From positions 25,183,783-25,247,782 of the forward strand of contig CM119267.1 of NCBI GenBank assembly GCA_051294375.1: DNA of 64,000 nt, read 5' to 3'. The notes beneath the pieces were generated by a model that searched no databases, had not been told where the DNA came from, and was given only the letters and a program-made list of their open reading frames with translations. This DNA is from Paraspadella gotoi. Lineage: Eukaryota > Chaetognatha. Position numbers and translations under genes: made by a program. Below, piece after piece: positions 49,801 through 60,982 of the stretch. Position 1 is the first letter of the stretch. Every line of letters starts with the position of its first letter.

Positions 49801-52800
49801 TTATTTCCTGCTCCCCTCCTTCACCTACATAAAACGCGTCCAACTCAACTCACTTGCTGTTTGATGACATAAGTCTCGCTCTGCCACTCCCAGACCAAGA
49901 GCTGGCCAACTCCGCCGCAACCGAAGGCGATCCAGTCGCCGGTCGAGTTGAAGGTGACGGCGGCAATTTCATTGGTAGAGATTTGGAGTTTATGAATGAG
50001 ATCGCAATCTGCAGGAGAGAGAAGAAAAAATCAGTCAACTAAATACAGAAGGCTTCATATTATAAAATGTGGTACCCCTTTTTTGTGACCAGAATCTGTT
50101 CCCACCAAACTACAGGATCGAATTTCATGAAATTTTACATTTAGACTTCTAATGACAATATAAATGGAACTATCGAGGCGAATTTGAATATTCAACCCCT
50201 GACAAGAGATACAGGGCCCTGGGGCTGGACCTCTGGGGAACCAAAAAAGGCTAAACATTTTTTTTTCATTTTTTATAATTTCTTAGTAGAATCAGGTTCA
50301 TCGATGTTTTAAACATATAAAAATATTTTTTAAAACTAAAATTAATAAATTTTTTGCTAACTAATCGGTGTTTGAAGATGCATGGTTCATCGTTTTCTCC
50401 AAATTTTCCAGAATTATTCCAAATCTCACCTATGAACAGCTGATGTTCATGAAGCTGAAACTTATGGTAAACTAATATTTTTGTGGAAATAAATACATTT
50501 TGTCTGGGCAACTGTTCAAAAAAAAAAAAAAAAAAAAAAAAAAATTAAAAACGAATTTTGACCATTTTTTGCCCCATTTTTTGAGTGACCTCTACCGCGC
50601 CCCATATCTCGGCTAAGGGGTCAAATATTAAAATTCGCCTCGATATTTCTATTTGTATTCACATAGGGATCATTAATACCAAATTTCATTAAAATCTACT
50701 CAATAGTTTTCTCGGAACATGTTCTGGTCACAAAAAAGGGGTACCACATTTTAAAATATGAAGCCTTCTGTACAGTACTAAATGAATCCTTGACTGTTCA
50801 ATATAAGCTTTCACCCACTACGAACCCGGCAACTCGAAGAGTAAAAAGGCGCCGTTTTCGAAACCCGCTACCAAAATGCTCGTCGCTTTGTGAAAGTCGA
50901 CGCAAGTCACGGCCGAATCCCCAACGCCCTCCACCGTCAATTTGTGTTTGGCGTCGAGGGCGAACTTGAGGATGGACGCCAAGTTGACAGTCTTTTTTTT
51001 CGGCGCCGATTTCTTCATCCTTTTTTTATCTGGAGAATCGTCTTCTTCCTCTCTCTCTTCCTCGCTACTACTCTCTTCTTCTTCTTCTTCCTCCCCCTCT
51101 TCCTCCTCCTTTGCCTCCTTCGCCTTCTGGATTCCTCCCGCCGCCACCTCGGTAGTCCACGCCCTCAGCTGGCGATTGGCGGAAACGGTGTAGACGTCGT
51201 AAGAGTCTTTTGCGAAAAAGGCGCCGACGATGGCGTCCGAGTGGGCGCCGAGAGAGGAGACGCCGAGGCGGAGGATGGGCGTGGCCGCGGGAAGGACGCG
51301 TGACTGGGCGTCGCAAGATCCGACGACGACGAGACTCGAGTCTAACGACCAATCAACGCAAAGAAGATCGTCGACTCCGGCGTGAAAAGTGCGTTCCAAC
51401 TGAATAACGGAAATTGGGGAGGCGGAGAGACAGAGACAAATTAGACTGGACAATGTAGTGGGGTACGACCTGAAGGTAGAGTCAAAATTTCGACGATACG
51501 ATACCGGTTGAAACTTCAGACTGAGGATCGGCAGCCCCCGCGGAGAGAACCGCGCCAGAGTCAATTCGCTCCCTTTGTCCCTTCTTACCTCACCCAATTA
51601 TCTTACCTCAAAAGGATTAAACTCCCTCCTTCTCCCTGGAGCTTTAAAGATGAAGACGAGATTCTGTTGCAGAACCGCGAATTTAGATCCGTCGGGCGAG
51701 AAGGCGACGCCGTTGACGCGGCGGTGGAACCGGTGGACGCCGACCACCACCTGGCGGGGAGAGAAAGATTCTCAAAATAGTACGTTCAATATGTCATCCA
51801 TAAAAAAAACAAAACAAACAATATAAATAATAAATTAACAAAGCATAGTCATAGGTAAAAAAACGAATAAATTATAAGCATACAAAATTTTTATTTTGAA
51901 ATCGTTATTTCTGAATAGGTTATATGAAACATCATGGTTTTTCTTTATATATGAAAAATAAATCAATGCAAAATAATATTTGGTAGTTAGGATATGACTA
52001 AATATATGATAATGAAAAAAAATTAATATCAGATAGAGGGATGAGTATATTTCACTGGATTCCCCCATTTCTCTTCCCCATTCTCGCTCGAGACACCTTT
52101 TCTTCTTCCTCTTCCGCCTCTTTTCCTCCCTTTCCCTTCCTCCTCATCGAGCGACGACAGAAGAAGCAAAGAGAGAGATTTTAGTTCTGTCTTGGGTTCT
52201 ACTTCAGCTCGCGAGCTCCCTCTCAGAGAATATACTTTTTTTGCCTATTTTTTGGACTTTTCCTTTGACTTTACTCATAGAGAGATAGAGATGATGGACC
52301 CACCCATCAGTTAGAACATATAAATTTTTTTTTCTTATAATAGTGATGGGTTGATCTGAAATTTTATGTATGGCCAGAAAAGAGGTTAATTGAGCTTAAT
52401 CTTAAGTTTGGACAAAATCATTCTGGTAAAAATTAATTTAAATAAAAAAAACTATTTATTTTATTATTTTAAAAGGTAAAAATATATAATAACAATAACA
52501 ACAATATCCCTCTTTATTTTTCTATCTTTCTCTCTCTCAATCTATTTCTCGTTTTATTTTTTGATCTCTCATTCTTAACTTACCTTTTCTCCAAGCTCCT
52601 TACTTTTTATACTTTTACCATTCCAATTCATCTCCTCTATCTTTATACATTCATGTGAGCTTTGTTTTATTCATAAAACATAAACATTAAACATTTAATT
52701 TAAATAAAAAAAAATATTAATTTTTTTTTTAAAAATAAAAAAAATTGAACCGACTTATGCTCATTAAAAATTTTATTTCTACTCTAAAATAAAAGATATC

Positions 52801-55105
52801 AAAAAAAGAAAGAAAACAGATTGTAGCAAAATCAAATAGCTAGAAGCTGATTTTTTTTAAAATTCAAAATTTGTTCTCTATTTCCAGATCTAAAATTCTC
52901 AATGCTCAAAATCTTTTTTTCTAAAATATTTTTTTCTTATTTTTTTTAAAAATAAAAATGTTTATGGTATAGAAGTTATTGTCCGAACTGTTTCAAAATA
53001 TACATATATTATTGCAATAACATGACTTAATTCAAAATTTCTTCCCAAGTCTTTGCCTGAACACAGGAGGAATACAGTAAAAAAAGAAAGTCAAATGTTG
53101 AAAAAGTGGAAAAAAATTTATCATTTTATAGTGAAGNNNNNNNNNNAAAAAAGAAAGTCAAAAGTTGAAAAATTGGAAAAAAAATTTGTCATTTTATAGT
53201 GAAGTTCGAGAGAGAGAATTCTGGGAATTACAAAAATGTCAATAATATTTCTCGGCCTAAAATTCCATTCCTACTTTGGTAAACAAAGTAGTTCTCGCAT
53301 GCTTTTCCCTTCAATGTTATACTGAAATAAACTCGTTTATTTTACTTTGGTATCGAATTCTTTTCACTAAAAATTCCGTCCTCCACTTTAGTTTTCAAAT
53401 TGATTGATCTAAAACTTATATTTTCTAAATTCAAAATTATAAAATAACGGATCAGAAAATAAATATTTTTTTCAGCTATTATTTGGTTATTCATTTATAT
53501 TTATTATTATTATATATTATATATTATTATATTATATATATTATATTATATTTATATTATATATATTATATATATTATATATATATATATATATATTATT
53601 ATTATAAAATTTTGTGTGACCAGAACTCGTTCTGAAAAAACTTCTGGACCAAATTTATTGAAATTTGGTATGAACAATCCCTATGTGAATACTAATAGAA
53701 CTATCAAGGCGAATTGCAATATTTGACCGCTGAGTCGAGATATGGGCTTCCCGGGGGTCACCCATTGGGGCAAAAAATGGTCAAATTTTTTTTTTCAAAT
53801 TTTTTAATTATTTTTATTTTGAACAGTTGCACAGACGTTTACTCTTCCACAAAAACATATTTATTACCTCAAAATATTAGTTTACCTTAATTTTCAGCTT
53901 CATGAACATCAGCAGTTCAAATCAGATTTGGAATAATTTCGGAAAATTGGAAGTAAAACGAACCATGCATCTTCAAACCATGCTTAATTATTAAAAATTT
54001 ATCAATTTTAGTTCTAAAATATTTTTTTTTTCATATGTTTAAAACGTCAATGCACCTGATGGCTGATGCTATTAAAAAAATTTGAAAAATGAAAAAAAAA
54101 ATATTAGCCTTTTTGGCCCCCAGGGGTCCACCCCCATTGCCCTGTATCTCTTTTCAGGGGTTGAATATCAAAATTCGCCTCGATAGTTCCATTTATATAG
54201 TCATTAGCACTCTAAATGTAAAATTTTATTAAATTTGATCGGGTAGTTTGGTGAGAACAGATTCTAGTAACAAAAAAGAGGTACCTCATTTTATAATATG
54301 AAGCCTTCTGTAATTATAATCATTTTAAATATTTTTTGGCTATATAGTTTAACTGACAAATCAAAGAGTACAAAATTTTGTCTTAGATTTTCGCCACCAT
54401 GAGTCTGCTTCTTACTGCCTTTTTACTAATTTTCCTTTTTTGTAGATAAGTGAGGGTTATGGTAAAAGTAAAGGAAGTCTGGTAGAACCAGGCGCATGCA
54501 GTATCATTAATGTAAAGCTTTAAGTTTGGCTCACAGATTAAAAAATATGATAAAAATTTACATGGGTAAGCTTCGCCACGTTAACTTGCATCGTGTCATA
54601 ATTGAAATTCCGAAATTCTAAAGAGTTTCTCTTTCTCTCTGTATCTCTTCCCCTTTTCTTACTCTCTTTTCCTCCCCCCCACTCTCTCTGTCCTCCCACG
54701 CACTCACCTGTGCCGCGACGGATATGAGAAGAGCATCGTTTTCTTCATTGACAGCAATCAGCAAGACGCCATCGGGAGAGAGAGCGAGACAAGTGAAGTT
54801 GGTCCGACTCTCAACTGGCGGGCAAAGGAAATTATATCGCTATTAAAGATAACCCAATAAGTGAAATGCTTTTATTTCACCTATCCTTCACTTAATCGTA
54901 ATGTAATTCATATATATATTAAACCCTGTCTCATCTTCACCCATGACTCACCCTTGAGCGTCTTCGTCTTAGAATTTTTGAGATCAAAGACCGAAACTCG
55001 ATTTCCGACCGGAGAGACGACGGAATTTCCGTCCGTCGAGAAGATCAAGTTGCCTTTTCGATAAACGGCGCCGAGGAGTCGATCCAACGAAAAGTTAGGC
55101 TTCAT
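31859..55105 (-). CDS. PWP2: PWP2 (UTP1), SSU processome WD40 protein
   Basis: Nucleolar subunit of the UTP-B complex, needed for 18S pre-rRNA processing. Ten exons: 55105-54952, 54814-54708, 51750-51607, 51399-50826, 50008-49854, 49783-49514, 33739-33604, 33515-33334, 33203-32916, 32599-31859. They join in phase to 916 residues (human about 919). The start reads MKPNFSLDRLLGAVYRKGNL, with an in-frame ATG two codons upstream at 55111. WD40 repeats fill most of the protein (for example SPVGNRVSVFDLKN, GDWIAFGCGGVGQLLVWEWQ, LDGTVRAFDLKRYRNFKTL, SWDKSLRTWDVF). An acidic Glu/Ser-rich insert sits in exon 4. MTEFGSL opens the PWP2/UTP12 C-terminal domain, which ends in an acidic tail. Exons 7-10 are also present, frame-broken, at 42104-44743, between the intact halves. 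The apparent 16-kb intron 6 is therefore probably an assembly effect. Confidence 0.9.
32632..32641. other. 10-N join with unmerged overlap
   Basis: About 65 bases left of the gap (from 32566: gtcgacgagagagagggacc and on into the intron) are repeated right of it (32642 onward) with small differences. This is an unmerged contig overlap, not a real gap. Confidence 0.95.
35919..36224. other. Assembly gap, 306 N
   Basis: Undetermined bases inside the F2 element. The matching sequence is present in block B at about 46898-47176. Confidence 0.99.
36311..36667. other. Assembly gap, 357 N
   Basis: Undetermined bases inside the F2 element. Block B supplies the corresponding sequence at about 47260-47545. 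Confidence 0.99.
36767..36791. other. Assembly gap, 25 N
   Basis: Second 25-base N-run. Block A homology stops here, and unrelated AT-rich DNA follows. Confidence 0.99.
36792..38035. other. AT-rich DNA, no gene seen
   Basis: Very AT-rich, with homopolymer runs. No open frame with coding character and no match elsewhere in the window was noticed. Confidence 0.6.
38036..41211 (+). repeat. Third, shortened and error-rich copy of the F1 region
   Basis: Starts at the F1 terminus (ataaggatcgtcgcaattgc), follows 18.55-20.4 kb, then jumps near 39870 to the right arm (22.0-22.3 kb equivalent). It continues through a second version of the gacca/gagcccttcag block (40.3-40.9 kb) and ends with the 27.8-28.13 kb equivalent. 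One-base indels are frequent. It leads directly into block B. Confidence 0.75.
41765..41854 (-). pseudogene. SHQ1: Duplicate of SHQ1 exon 1 (block B)
   Basis: Same 90 nt as 31522-31611, with intact ATG and gtccgt donor. It is probably the second allele rather than a functional duplicate. Confidence 0.8.
42104..44743 (-). pseudogene. PWP2: Frame-broken duplicate of PWP2 exons 7-10 (block B)
   Basis: Exon equivalents are 44743-44608 (same length as A), 44520-44340 (181 versus 182 nt), 44205-43921 (285 versus 288) and 42840-42104 (737 versus 741). Several compensating and uncompensated one-base indels break the frame, mostly in G/C runs. Splice sites and the stop are conserved. A real pseudogene would not explain why B is the better copy in the neighbouring transposon. 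Unpolished allele sequence is likelier. Confidence 0.75.
42996..43826. repeat. Insertion present only in block B
   Basis: In the intron between PWP2 exons 9 and 10, block A reads ctttctttaaacaaattaaa. Block B has about 0.83 kb inserted between ctttctttaa and cttaaacaaatttaaa. Inside lies a 24-bp inverted repeat, with arms at about 43456-43479 and 43562-43585 around aatgtaatagagagacattt. No gene was seen. It is a candidate polymorphic insertion. Confidence 0.65.
45178..48960. mobile_element. F1 element carrying a nested long F2 element (block B)
   Basis: The F1 left terminus and arm run 45178-45585. F2 then starts within the F1 motif catgtaatt/aattaaaagag: its left end is near 45590 and its right end, inverted, at about 48625-48715 (ttgttggtggggaagaacta). 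F1 resumes at 48716 (aattaaaagagaaaagagag) and runs to the cgacgccacttatgggc block at 48960. Sequence at 47700-48420 is an inverted piece of an F1 left arm (compare 18.95-19.6 kb). A second F2 terminus pair at 47020-47100 shows internal rearrangement. Confidence 0.7.
45743..47435 (-). pseudogene. Degenerate transposon protein, possibly Gag-like
   Basis: GC-rich minus-strand coding potential inside F2, broken into several frames by indels. Order of pieces: a Pro-rich start (MSLPPPPPPPAIPGCSGQ) near 47430; an acidic Ser stretch SVSGSEEGSSEESVEGFD; a long Leu/Ala-rich helical part with LAKPLEDASLGLVAIFGLAL and SESRRLVVDAAPSDLKTV; then a basic Arg/Pro/Lys tail with a CACSAH cluster. The layout resembles ORF1/Gag-like proteins of DIRS-type elements, by general character only. 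Block A holds a second broken copy (34749-35838). No reverse transcriptase or transposase motif was found. Confidence 0.35.
48961..49513. other. Intronic AT-rich DNA of PWP2
   Basis: Nothing recognised between the F1 end and PWP2 exon 6. Confidence 0.6.
50044..50776. mobile_element. F4 foldback/MITE-like element, copy 1
   Basis: Ends are inverted repeats: cagaaggcttcatatt then taaaatgtggtacccc on the left, and their complement on the right. The complementarity continues inward for about 200 bp, including gaggcgaattt blocks in both arms. A run of about 25 A lies inside (50519-50545). It fills much of PWP2 intron 4. Confidence 0.8.
53137..53146. other. 10-N join with duplicated flanks
   Basis: About 55 bases left of the gap (gaaagtcaaatgttgaaaa ... 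cattttatagtgaag) recur right of it with two or three differences, showing an unmerged overlap. Confidence 0.95.
53500..53604. repeat. (AT)n/TATTA microsatellite
   Basis: Nearly pure A/T with atatat and tattatata units. Confidence 0.85.
53605..54312. mobile_element. F4 element, copy 2 (opposite orientation)
   Basis: Reads as the inverse of 50044-50776: it ends ctcattttataatatgaagc and contains cttcatgaacatcag and gaggcgaat landmarks in reversed order. It is inserted within F3 copy 2. The left terminus is partly eroded into the AT repeat. Confidence 0.7.
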
Positions 55106-55577
55106 TCTCATTCGATATTTTCAAAGTTGAAAAGAAATGAAAGAAAACTGGAGACTCTGAGCGATGAGTGGAATCGAAGAAGAGCGAAGAGTTAGGTGTC
55201 TTTAAGTAAGAAAAAAGGATTTCATATTTTATACACTAAAAAAACAAAACAAATACTAAATAGTCAAAAAAGGAAAATGTCTGAACGAACAAATTATTCA
55301 AAATTTAAAATAAGATTGCGTTAAAAGATCAGAACGCAACAGTTCCAAAGTCGTTCTTGAATTAAAAACTGGTCGTTATTGCAGACTGAGGATAATACTT
55401 TAAAGTTAATTTAGTTTTAACGGCATATTGAAAAGGTTTAACTATCAACTACCTTGCTACAAAAAAATCAGCGAGTGCAAATTTCTGTTTAAAAAAAATG
55501 GCGTACTTTGTGCAATTTATCACAGCGACGGTTTACGCTGACTTCAAGCTCATATGAAAGTGTCAGTAGCTTTTAAT

Positions 55578-57027
55578 TTAAAAAATCTTAAAAGCATAAA
55601 GATCGTCGCAATCGCAAAAGAAAAATCTAGATTGAAGACAAATTTTGATACTAAAAAAAAAAATTTGAAAAAAGAAAATTATATTTTGCGATTGTCAATT
55701 AAAAAAAATAATAAAGTACTGAGGAAAATTAAAGTTACAGTTTCTTAAAAAAAAACAATTTTTTTTTGGTCATTATCAATTATCATTGTCAATGTCAATT
55801 GTCATTGTCAAAAAATAAACTAATCAGCAGATGCAGCCCCTGAGAAAAAAACAAAAACAGACAATTTATCAAAAACTATTGCATCCCACTAAGAGTTGTA
55901 AAGTCGGGCCGGAAACTGAAAAAAGATAATTTATTTTTTAGCATAAAAAAAAATATAATCATTTTTATTTAAAAAAAAAGCATAAGGATCATCGCAATCG
56001 CATAAGAAAAAGCTGGATTGACAACAAATTTTGATACTAAAAAAATCAAATTTGAGAAAAATGAAAAAAATTAAAATTAAATAAAAAAAAATAAAATAAA
56101 AAAATAAATAAATAAAGAATAATAAATATAAAACAGTAAAATAACTTATTTTCGAGTTTAATTTTCAGCAAGTGCAAAGTCTGGAAAGACATTATTGAAG
56201 CTACTTTTGTTTTACTTTTAGCCCGCATAAGCGAGCAGTTTGATTGAATGCGACCTCTTAAACACTGTCAACATTCCCAGACAAAAGACAAAGTGAAACT
56301 TGAATCAGACTGACGAAGTGAAGTAAAGACTATAGTCTATAGTGAAGTAAAATGAAATAAAGTAAAATAAAATAATAAAGTAAATATATATTAAAAAAAA
56401 TTATTCTGATTGATATTTAGAATATTTAGGAAAAAAAATCCACGAAAATCTCGGATGTAAATTTGGGAATAAATGGCGATAATAAAAGTTTTTAGAGGGA
56501 AAAAAATAATAAGAGAGAGAGAGAGAGAGAAAGAAGCCAAATCGTTTTCAGCAGCAGAAGCAGCAGGAGAAAAGGGAGAAAAAGAATAAGCCCCTTCAGA
56601 GCCAGTTGCAGAAAAAGAAATTAAAAGGCAGCAGCAGAAGCAGCAGGAGAAAAAAGAAAAAAAGAATAAGACCCTGCAGACTCGTTTTTTTCCCCTTTAT
56701 GAATCAGTGACTAGGGAAAAGAGAGAGGGAGAGAGACATGTAATTAAAAGAGAAAAGAGAGAAAGAAATATGAAAATAAAAGAGAGAAAATTTGTTTGTT
56801 TTGATAAAACGTAAACAAAACATATTTAATAACTGTCCAGACTCAATTTTAAGCACATCGATGATGGGAAGCTGTATATAAATTTTCAGCTTCATTCACC
56901 CAAATTTAGTCATAAAAAAGGCGATCTATAATTTGGAACGCCGATGACAACAACGACGCCACTTATGCGCAAAAGCGTTACAATATCGTCGCAAACGCTA
57001 AGCGATTGCGACGATAAAAAGAATCAT
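55578..57027. mobile_element. F1 element between PWP2 and Deltex
   Basis: F1 terminus at 55583 (aaagcataaagatcgtcgca) with a second partial terminus at 55978. The arm with gagaga and cagcag tracts follows at 56510-56680, then cagcttcattcacccaaatt at 56887. The end is a tight hairpin near 56984-57016, tatcgtcgcaa/ttgcgacgata. It stops about 16 bp short of the Deltex stop codon. Confidence 0.7.
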
Positions 57028-57042
57028 AGATGAGTTGGCGAT

Positions 57043-60000
57043 TTATTTCTTCATTTTTTTGTATTGGGACGCTGTTCCTTTGGCGCCATTTTCGTTCATG
57101 TCGCCGCTGGCGACGCCTCCGGAGCCAGAAGGGGCATCCTTTAAATCTTTTGAAGAAACGCCCTTCAAAATAAAAGATAAAAGTGTAGGTATCAAATCTG
57201 ATGGCGTTTATAGTTTTAGTTTAGGCCCGCTTGTATTTTACAAGCCAGGACAAGTTGATAAATAAGCCCTTGCAAACAGAAAGAGTCAGCTCAATATAAA
57301 TGTTTAGGAGAATAAAGGCTAACTCAAATCTATAGAAGGGGATTAGTACGGGGGCTCCTGGACCTTTCGCAGTTAAATACAATTGTTCTATTCAGGAATT
57401 AGGATTCTAGTTGAAATGTGAATGACACCCAAACTCGTCTAACCTGAGCGGCGAGTTCGGCGAGGACGTTGTCCAGATAGTTTGGATCAGGAAATCCGTG
57501 CCCGGTTGAGTTGGACGTCGACTCCGTCTTGTGGTGAATCTCGTTCCAAGTGACGCAATTTGAGGTGCCCGTCGTGGATGAGACACCCACGGTGAAAGTG
57601 AGTCGTCGTTGCCAGGCGACGATGAGCAACTGCAAAACAAGTCTTCCTTTCGGGCTGTCCGGCAAGTAGCAAGTCCGCGGAAAGCCGAAAGCTCGAAATG
57701 ATTTGCCGGGTTCGGGATGCTCCGGACCCTGAACGCCGTTGCTGACCGAGTAGTCGATGACGATGGTTCCACCAGACTCTCGTCTGTGACCGGGCAGTCG
57801 AAAGCGAGAGTCGAGACGGTAGGTCATGTGACCGGGAGGGCAGATGCCTCGGAGTTCCCCGTGGATCGTCTACCAAGAATTATTTACTATACTGAAAAAC
57901 GGATACGCCCGCAAATGCTGCAAAAGCTAAATTTAGTACCTTGCAAGTTGGGCATTGAAGTGAGAGACGAAAAGTTGAAGACGAGGAAGACGACATGGCT
58001 TTAAGACAAGTTCGGTGGAAAGCGTGGTCGCATTGGGTCAAGCGGTTGACAACGAGATCGTCACCATCGCCGTTCCCGAATCCCGAAGCTGAAGAGAGCA
58101 GCTCCATGCAGATGATGCAGTCGTCGTCGGGAATGTCGGCGACGACGGCAGCGCTGAAGAGATCGACGGCGTCACTGGAGGATGAAGATCCTGACGCCGT
58201 GGAGGAAGCATTGGAGATGAGAGTGGATTTAGAGGAAGGGGGCGGAAAAGTCAAACGCCAAGAAAAGTCATTGTCGTTAACGTCCACGTCGTCGCCGCTT
58301 CTTTTTGGAGGACTGAAGAAAAGATTTGGGAGGAAAAGGGGACGCGGAATCAACGCTTACAAATTCATTCTTTTTTAAATACAAAGGACAAATCACTTAA
58401 AAATGTTATACAACCCTCCACATAAAATATTACCGATTGTTAAATATTAAATATTAAATAAATTAAATATTCAAGTTTGTTTACCCGCGGATTTTTCGCT
58501 GGCGGCCGCTAAGTCATCAGCTCATTTGCGGAGAATCAGCAGGAAGTCTTTATTAATTAATTAATAGAGATTTATTTTTTATTTCAAAGCAAAGACGATT
58601 TTAAGATTTTGTTTAGTGNNNNNNNNNNAGAGAGAGAGAGAGAGAGAAAGAGCTAAGGGTTTGGTTGCGTCCTAGTCCATCAGGGCGTGGACCCTTTTGA
58701 AGTAGGAGGCGGCGTCGTTGACTTCAGCAACGGAAGGGATTCGCTGGTCGACTTCTCGAGCGCCTCGTTGACGGCGCCGCTGGGGCCGATCGTGGTCGAC
58801 AGAGGGCGAGTCAAACGAGGAGGCGTTGGACGAAGACGATTGAGACAAAATGGAAGGAAAGATTTTGGGTCGGGCATCGACACGTTCCTTGTGATTGTTG
58901 TTATTGTTATCGTCGTTGGGCGATGGAGAGAAGCAGCCAACGGTGGCCGTCAAGGAGGGGGGCAATGAAGGCGTCAACAATGCGGTTGACGATGCAGTAA
59001 CAGAAACAGAAGCAGCGGCAGGTAACGAGCTTGGCTTCGAGGATCTTAAGGATCTACCAGGATTTAGAATTTGATGGATCCCTGTAGGCAATGCCGAGGG
59101 TGACGACGAAGGGGGTGACGATATCATTGTTGGAGTCATCGTCATCACCGTCGTCTTCGTTTCCTTCGAAGAAGCAACATGGTCGATGGAAGGGACGCCC
59201 TTAACTCCTCCCGCCTTCACCACCAATTTCGATCCCAAATCGCCGCGGCCGACGCCGCCCGATCCCACTTCCGCCCGACGGCCAGATTCGATCAAACCCC
59301 ACCTTCCCTCAACGATCCGCTCCACGTACCTGTCCTCATTGGACGCGGACGCGACGCCGCTTCCGGCGCTATAGTGGCTGCTACCGGCGCCACTTTTCGC
59401 AGAAACAATGCCGTGACTGCTGGGATCGGTACTCGATACCGTGGTCCTAGTGCTGGTAGTGCCGTTAACGACGACGGCGGCGCCACTGGCTGCGGCGAAT
59501 GATTTAGAAGCGAGCGGGTATCGCTGCCCAATTTCCCTTTTGATCGCCCGGGAGAATCCAGTAGACTTGTTACGCTGTTTAAATGTGGCGACGTCGATAG
59601 TGTACCGACAGCCAGGAAAGTGCGTTTCAAGGTCGAGGGTGGGCGACGAGGTCCCGGCAGAGAACGCTCGATGCGTCTCCTCGATCTTAGACGAGATATT
59701 CGTGGCGTAAAAACACCAAGCGGCGTCTCCGCGACCGTCGCCCTTCCATTTCCAAACAACCCCGTCGGCGATGGCTCCGGACGTCGAGCCGGCGGAGACG
59801 ACGACGCGGCGAACGTCCCGTCGGTTGCCCGTGGTGACGTTTCGCTGAAAGCCAGAGCCCGTGGTCGACTCGACGACGATCTCGTAGGAGGAGAGAAATG
59901 GGTGAGTCTGCGCAAGGGAAACGGAGAGAGGCGGAGAGCGTGATTGGAAATCTGATTCCATCTGGCGACACACGGCGTCGTCGTAAGGATTCCAAAAATT

Positions 60001-60063
60001 GCGGTCGTCGCGCCACTCCCACACGGCGACGACAGCTGCGGAAGAAGCGCTCGTCGACGCCAT
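57043..60063 (-). CDS. DTX: Deltex-type E3 ubiquitin ligase
   Basis: Deltex proteins bind Notch through WWE domains and ubiquitinate or ADP-ribosylate targets with a RING-DTC module. Exon 1 (60063 to about 58675) encodes two WWE domains ([16 protein letters not shown] from 14; VVWKWKGDG from 102), then a Ser/Pro-rich linker. The RING exon (about 58312-57940) has [21 protein letters not shown] and QCPTCK. Exon 57869-57444 holds the DTC domain ([47 protein letters not shown]). Its GTTAGA donor leads, in phase 0, to a last exon 57162-57043 that starts GVSSKD and ends [11 protein letters not shown], matching the AAQGV of other Deltex proteins. The link from exon 1 to the RING exon is unresolved: exon 1 runs into a stop at 58674-58672 beside an N-gap, and the phases do not match, so an exon or donor may be missing. 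Confidence 0.85.
58619..58628. other. 10-N join in Deltex intron
   Basis: Gap next to a (ag)n tract between exon 1 and the RING exon. Sequence may be lost or duplicated here. Confidence 0.95.
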
Positions 60064-60980
60064 TTTTAGTCACTTATTTAGAGACGAAATTATTATTATT
60101 ATTATTTAACTAAAACATAATAGTATAGTTCCCAAAAAAAAAATTAATACAGAAAAATCATACATGTAACTCTGCTGCCATGATTCTGTGGTGGTCCCAG
60201 TCATATGATAAACAGAGAAATATTATTTTGTAATACATGTATTATTGATTAAAATCGTAGTTAAACGCGAGTGTATGTTGTTTAGTTTATGTTTAATGTT
60301 TTTTTGTGAGGAGACGAGGAAGCGTGGATTTCAGTCACTAAACGGTCGTCACATTTGCAAGATTATGTAATTTAGCGAGGATGGATCATAATGGATACAT
60401 AACGGATCATACATTTTTTTTTTCTGAAAAGAAAACAGAGCAAACAAATCATATATTGTTTCGTTATTTGTGACTGTTACCGATTTATACTGGTTTATAA
60501 GTTTCCAAAACGAATTTCCGAGAAATTAAGATAGGTCACGCCCACAAATTTGAGTATAATTTGAGTATAAGATTAATTGGTCGCTGCAGAAGTCGCCAAG
60601 TGCCAAACGTCACGACTCGAATCGAAGCCAAGGCGTTCCTCATAATTTACAATAACGTGATGACGACGTCGAAGCAGACAAAAACGCGTCGCCTCCAGAA
60701 TACAAAACCTTTTGTTTCGAATAAACTTTTTTTTATTAAAGCGCATATTAATATGCGTTAATTGACAACAGATCTATTGATTTCGAACCCGAGATTTAAA
60801 CAATAGCCATCTCTCACAGACTTAAGTAATGAATTCTTGTGATAAATAAATATTTAAATTAATTGCAGTTTGCCTAATATTAACCAGTATAATCACCGTC
60901 TTATATTCACCGCGAGGCAGCGCCACAGATTCCTTTTTGCCACCTCATCGACGACTCAAATCTCTTTCTCTTTTCTTTTC
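60064..60980. other. Region upstream of Deltex, nothing firm
   Basis: Mostly AT-rich. A GC-richer island at 60590-60700 is open on both strands (for example RQVPNVTTRIEAKAFLIIYN on plus) but has no convincing start or splice sites. Confidence 0.5.
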
Positions 60981-60982
60981 CT

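Larger units (their letters stand above)
51885..54580. repeat. F3 repeat, copy 2, interrupted
   Basis: Matches 5.6-7.14 kb with insertions: a pyrimidine-rich segment at about 52040-52330, an AT microsatellite at 53500-53600, and an F4 element (53605-54312). It lies in PWP2 intron 2, between exons 2 and 3. Confidence 0.75.

Noticed and set aside
57035-57265. Plus-strand 76-residue frame
   Set aside because: Most of it is the complement of the last Deltex exon, which is supported by phase and by the conserved AAQ-GV junction.
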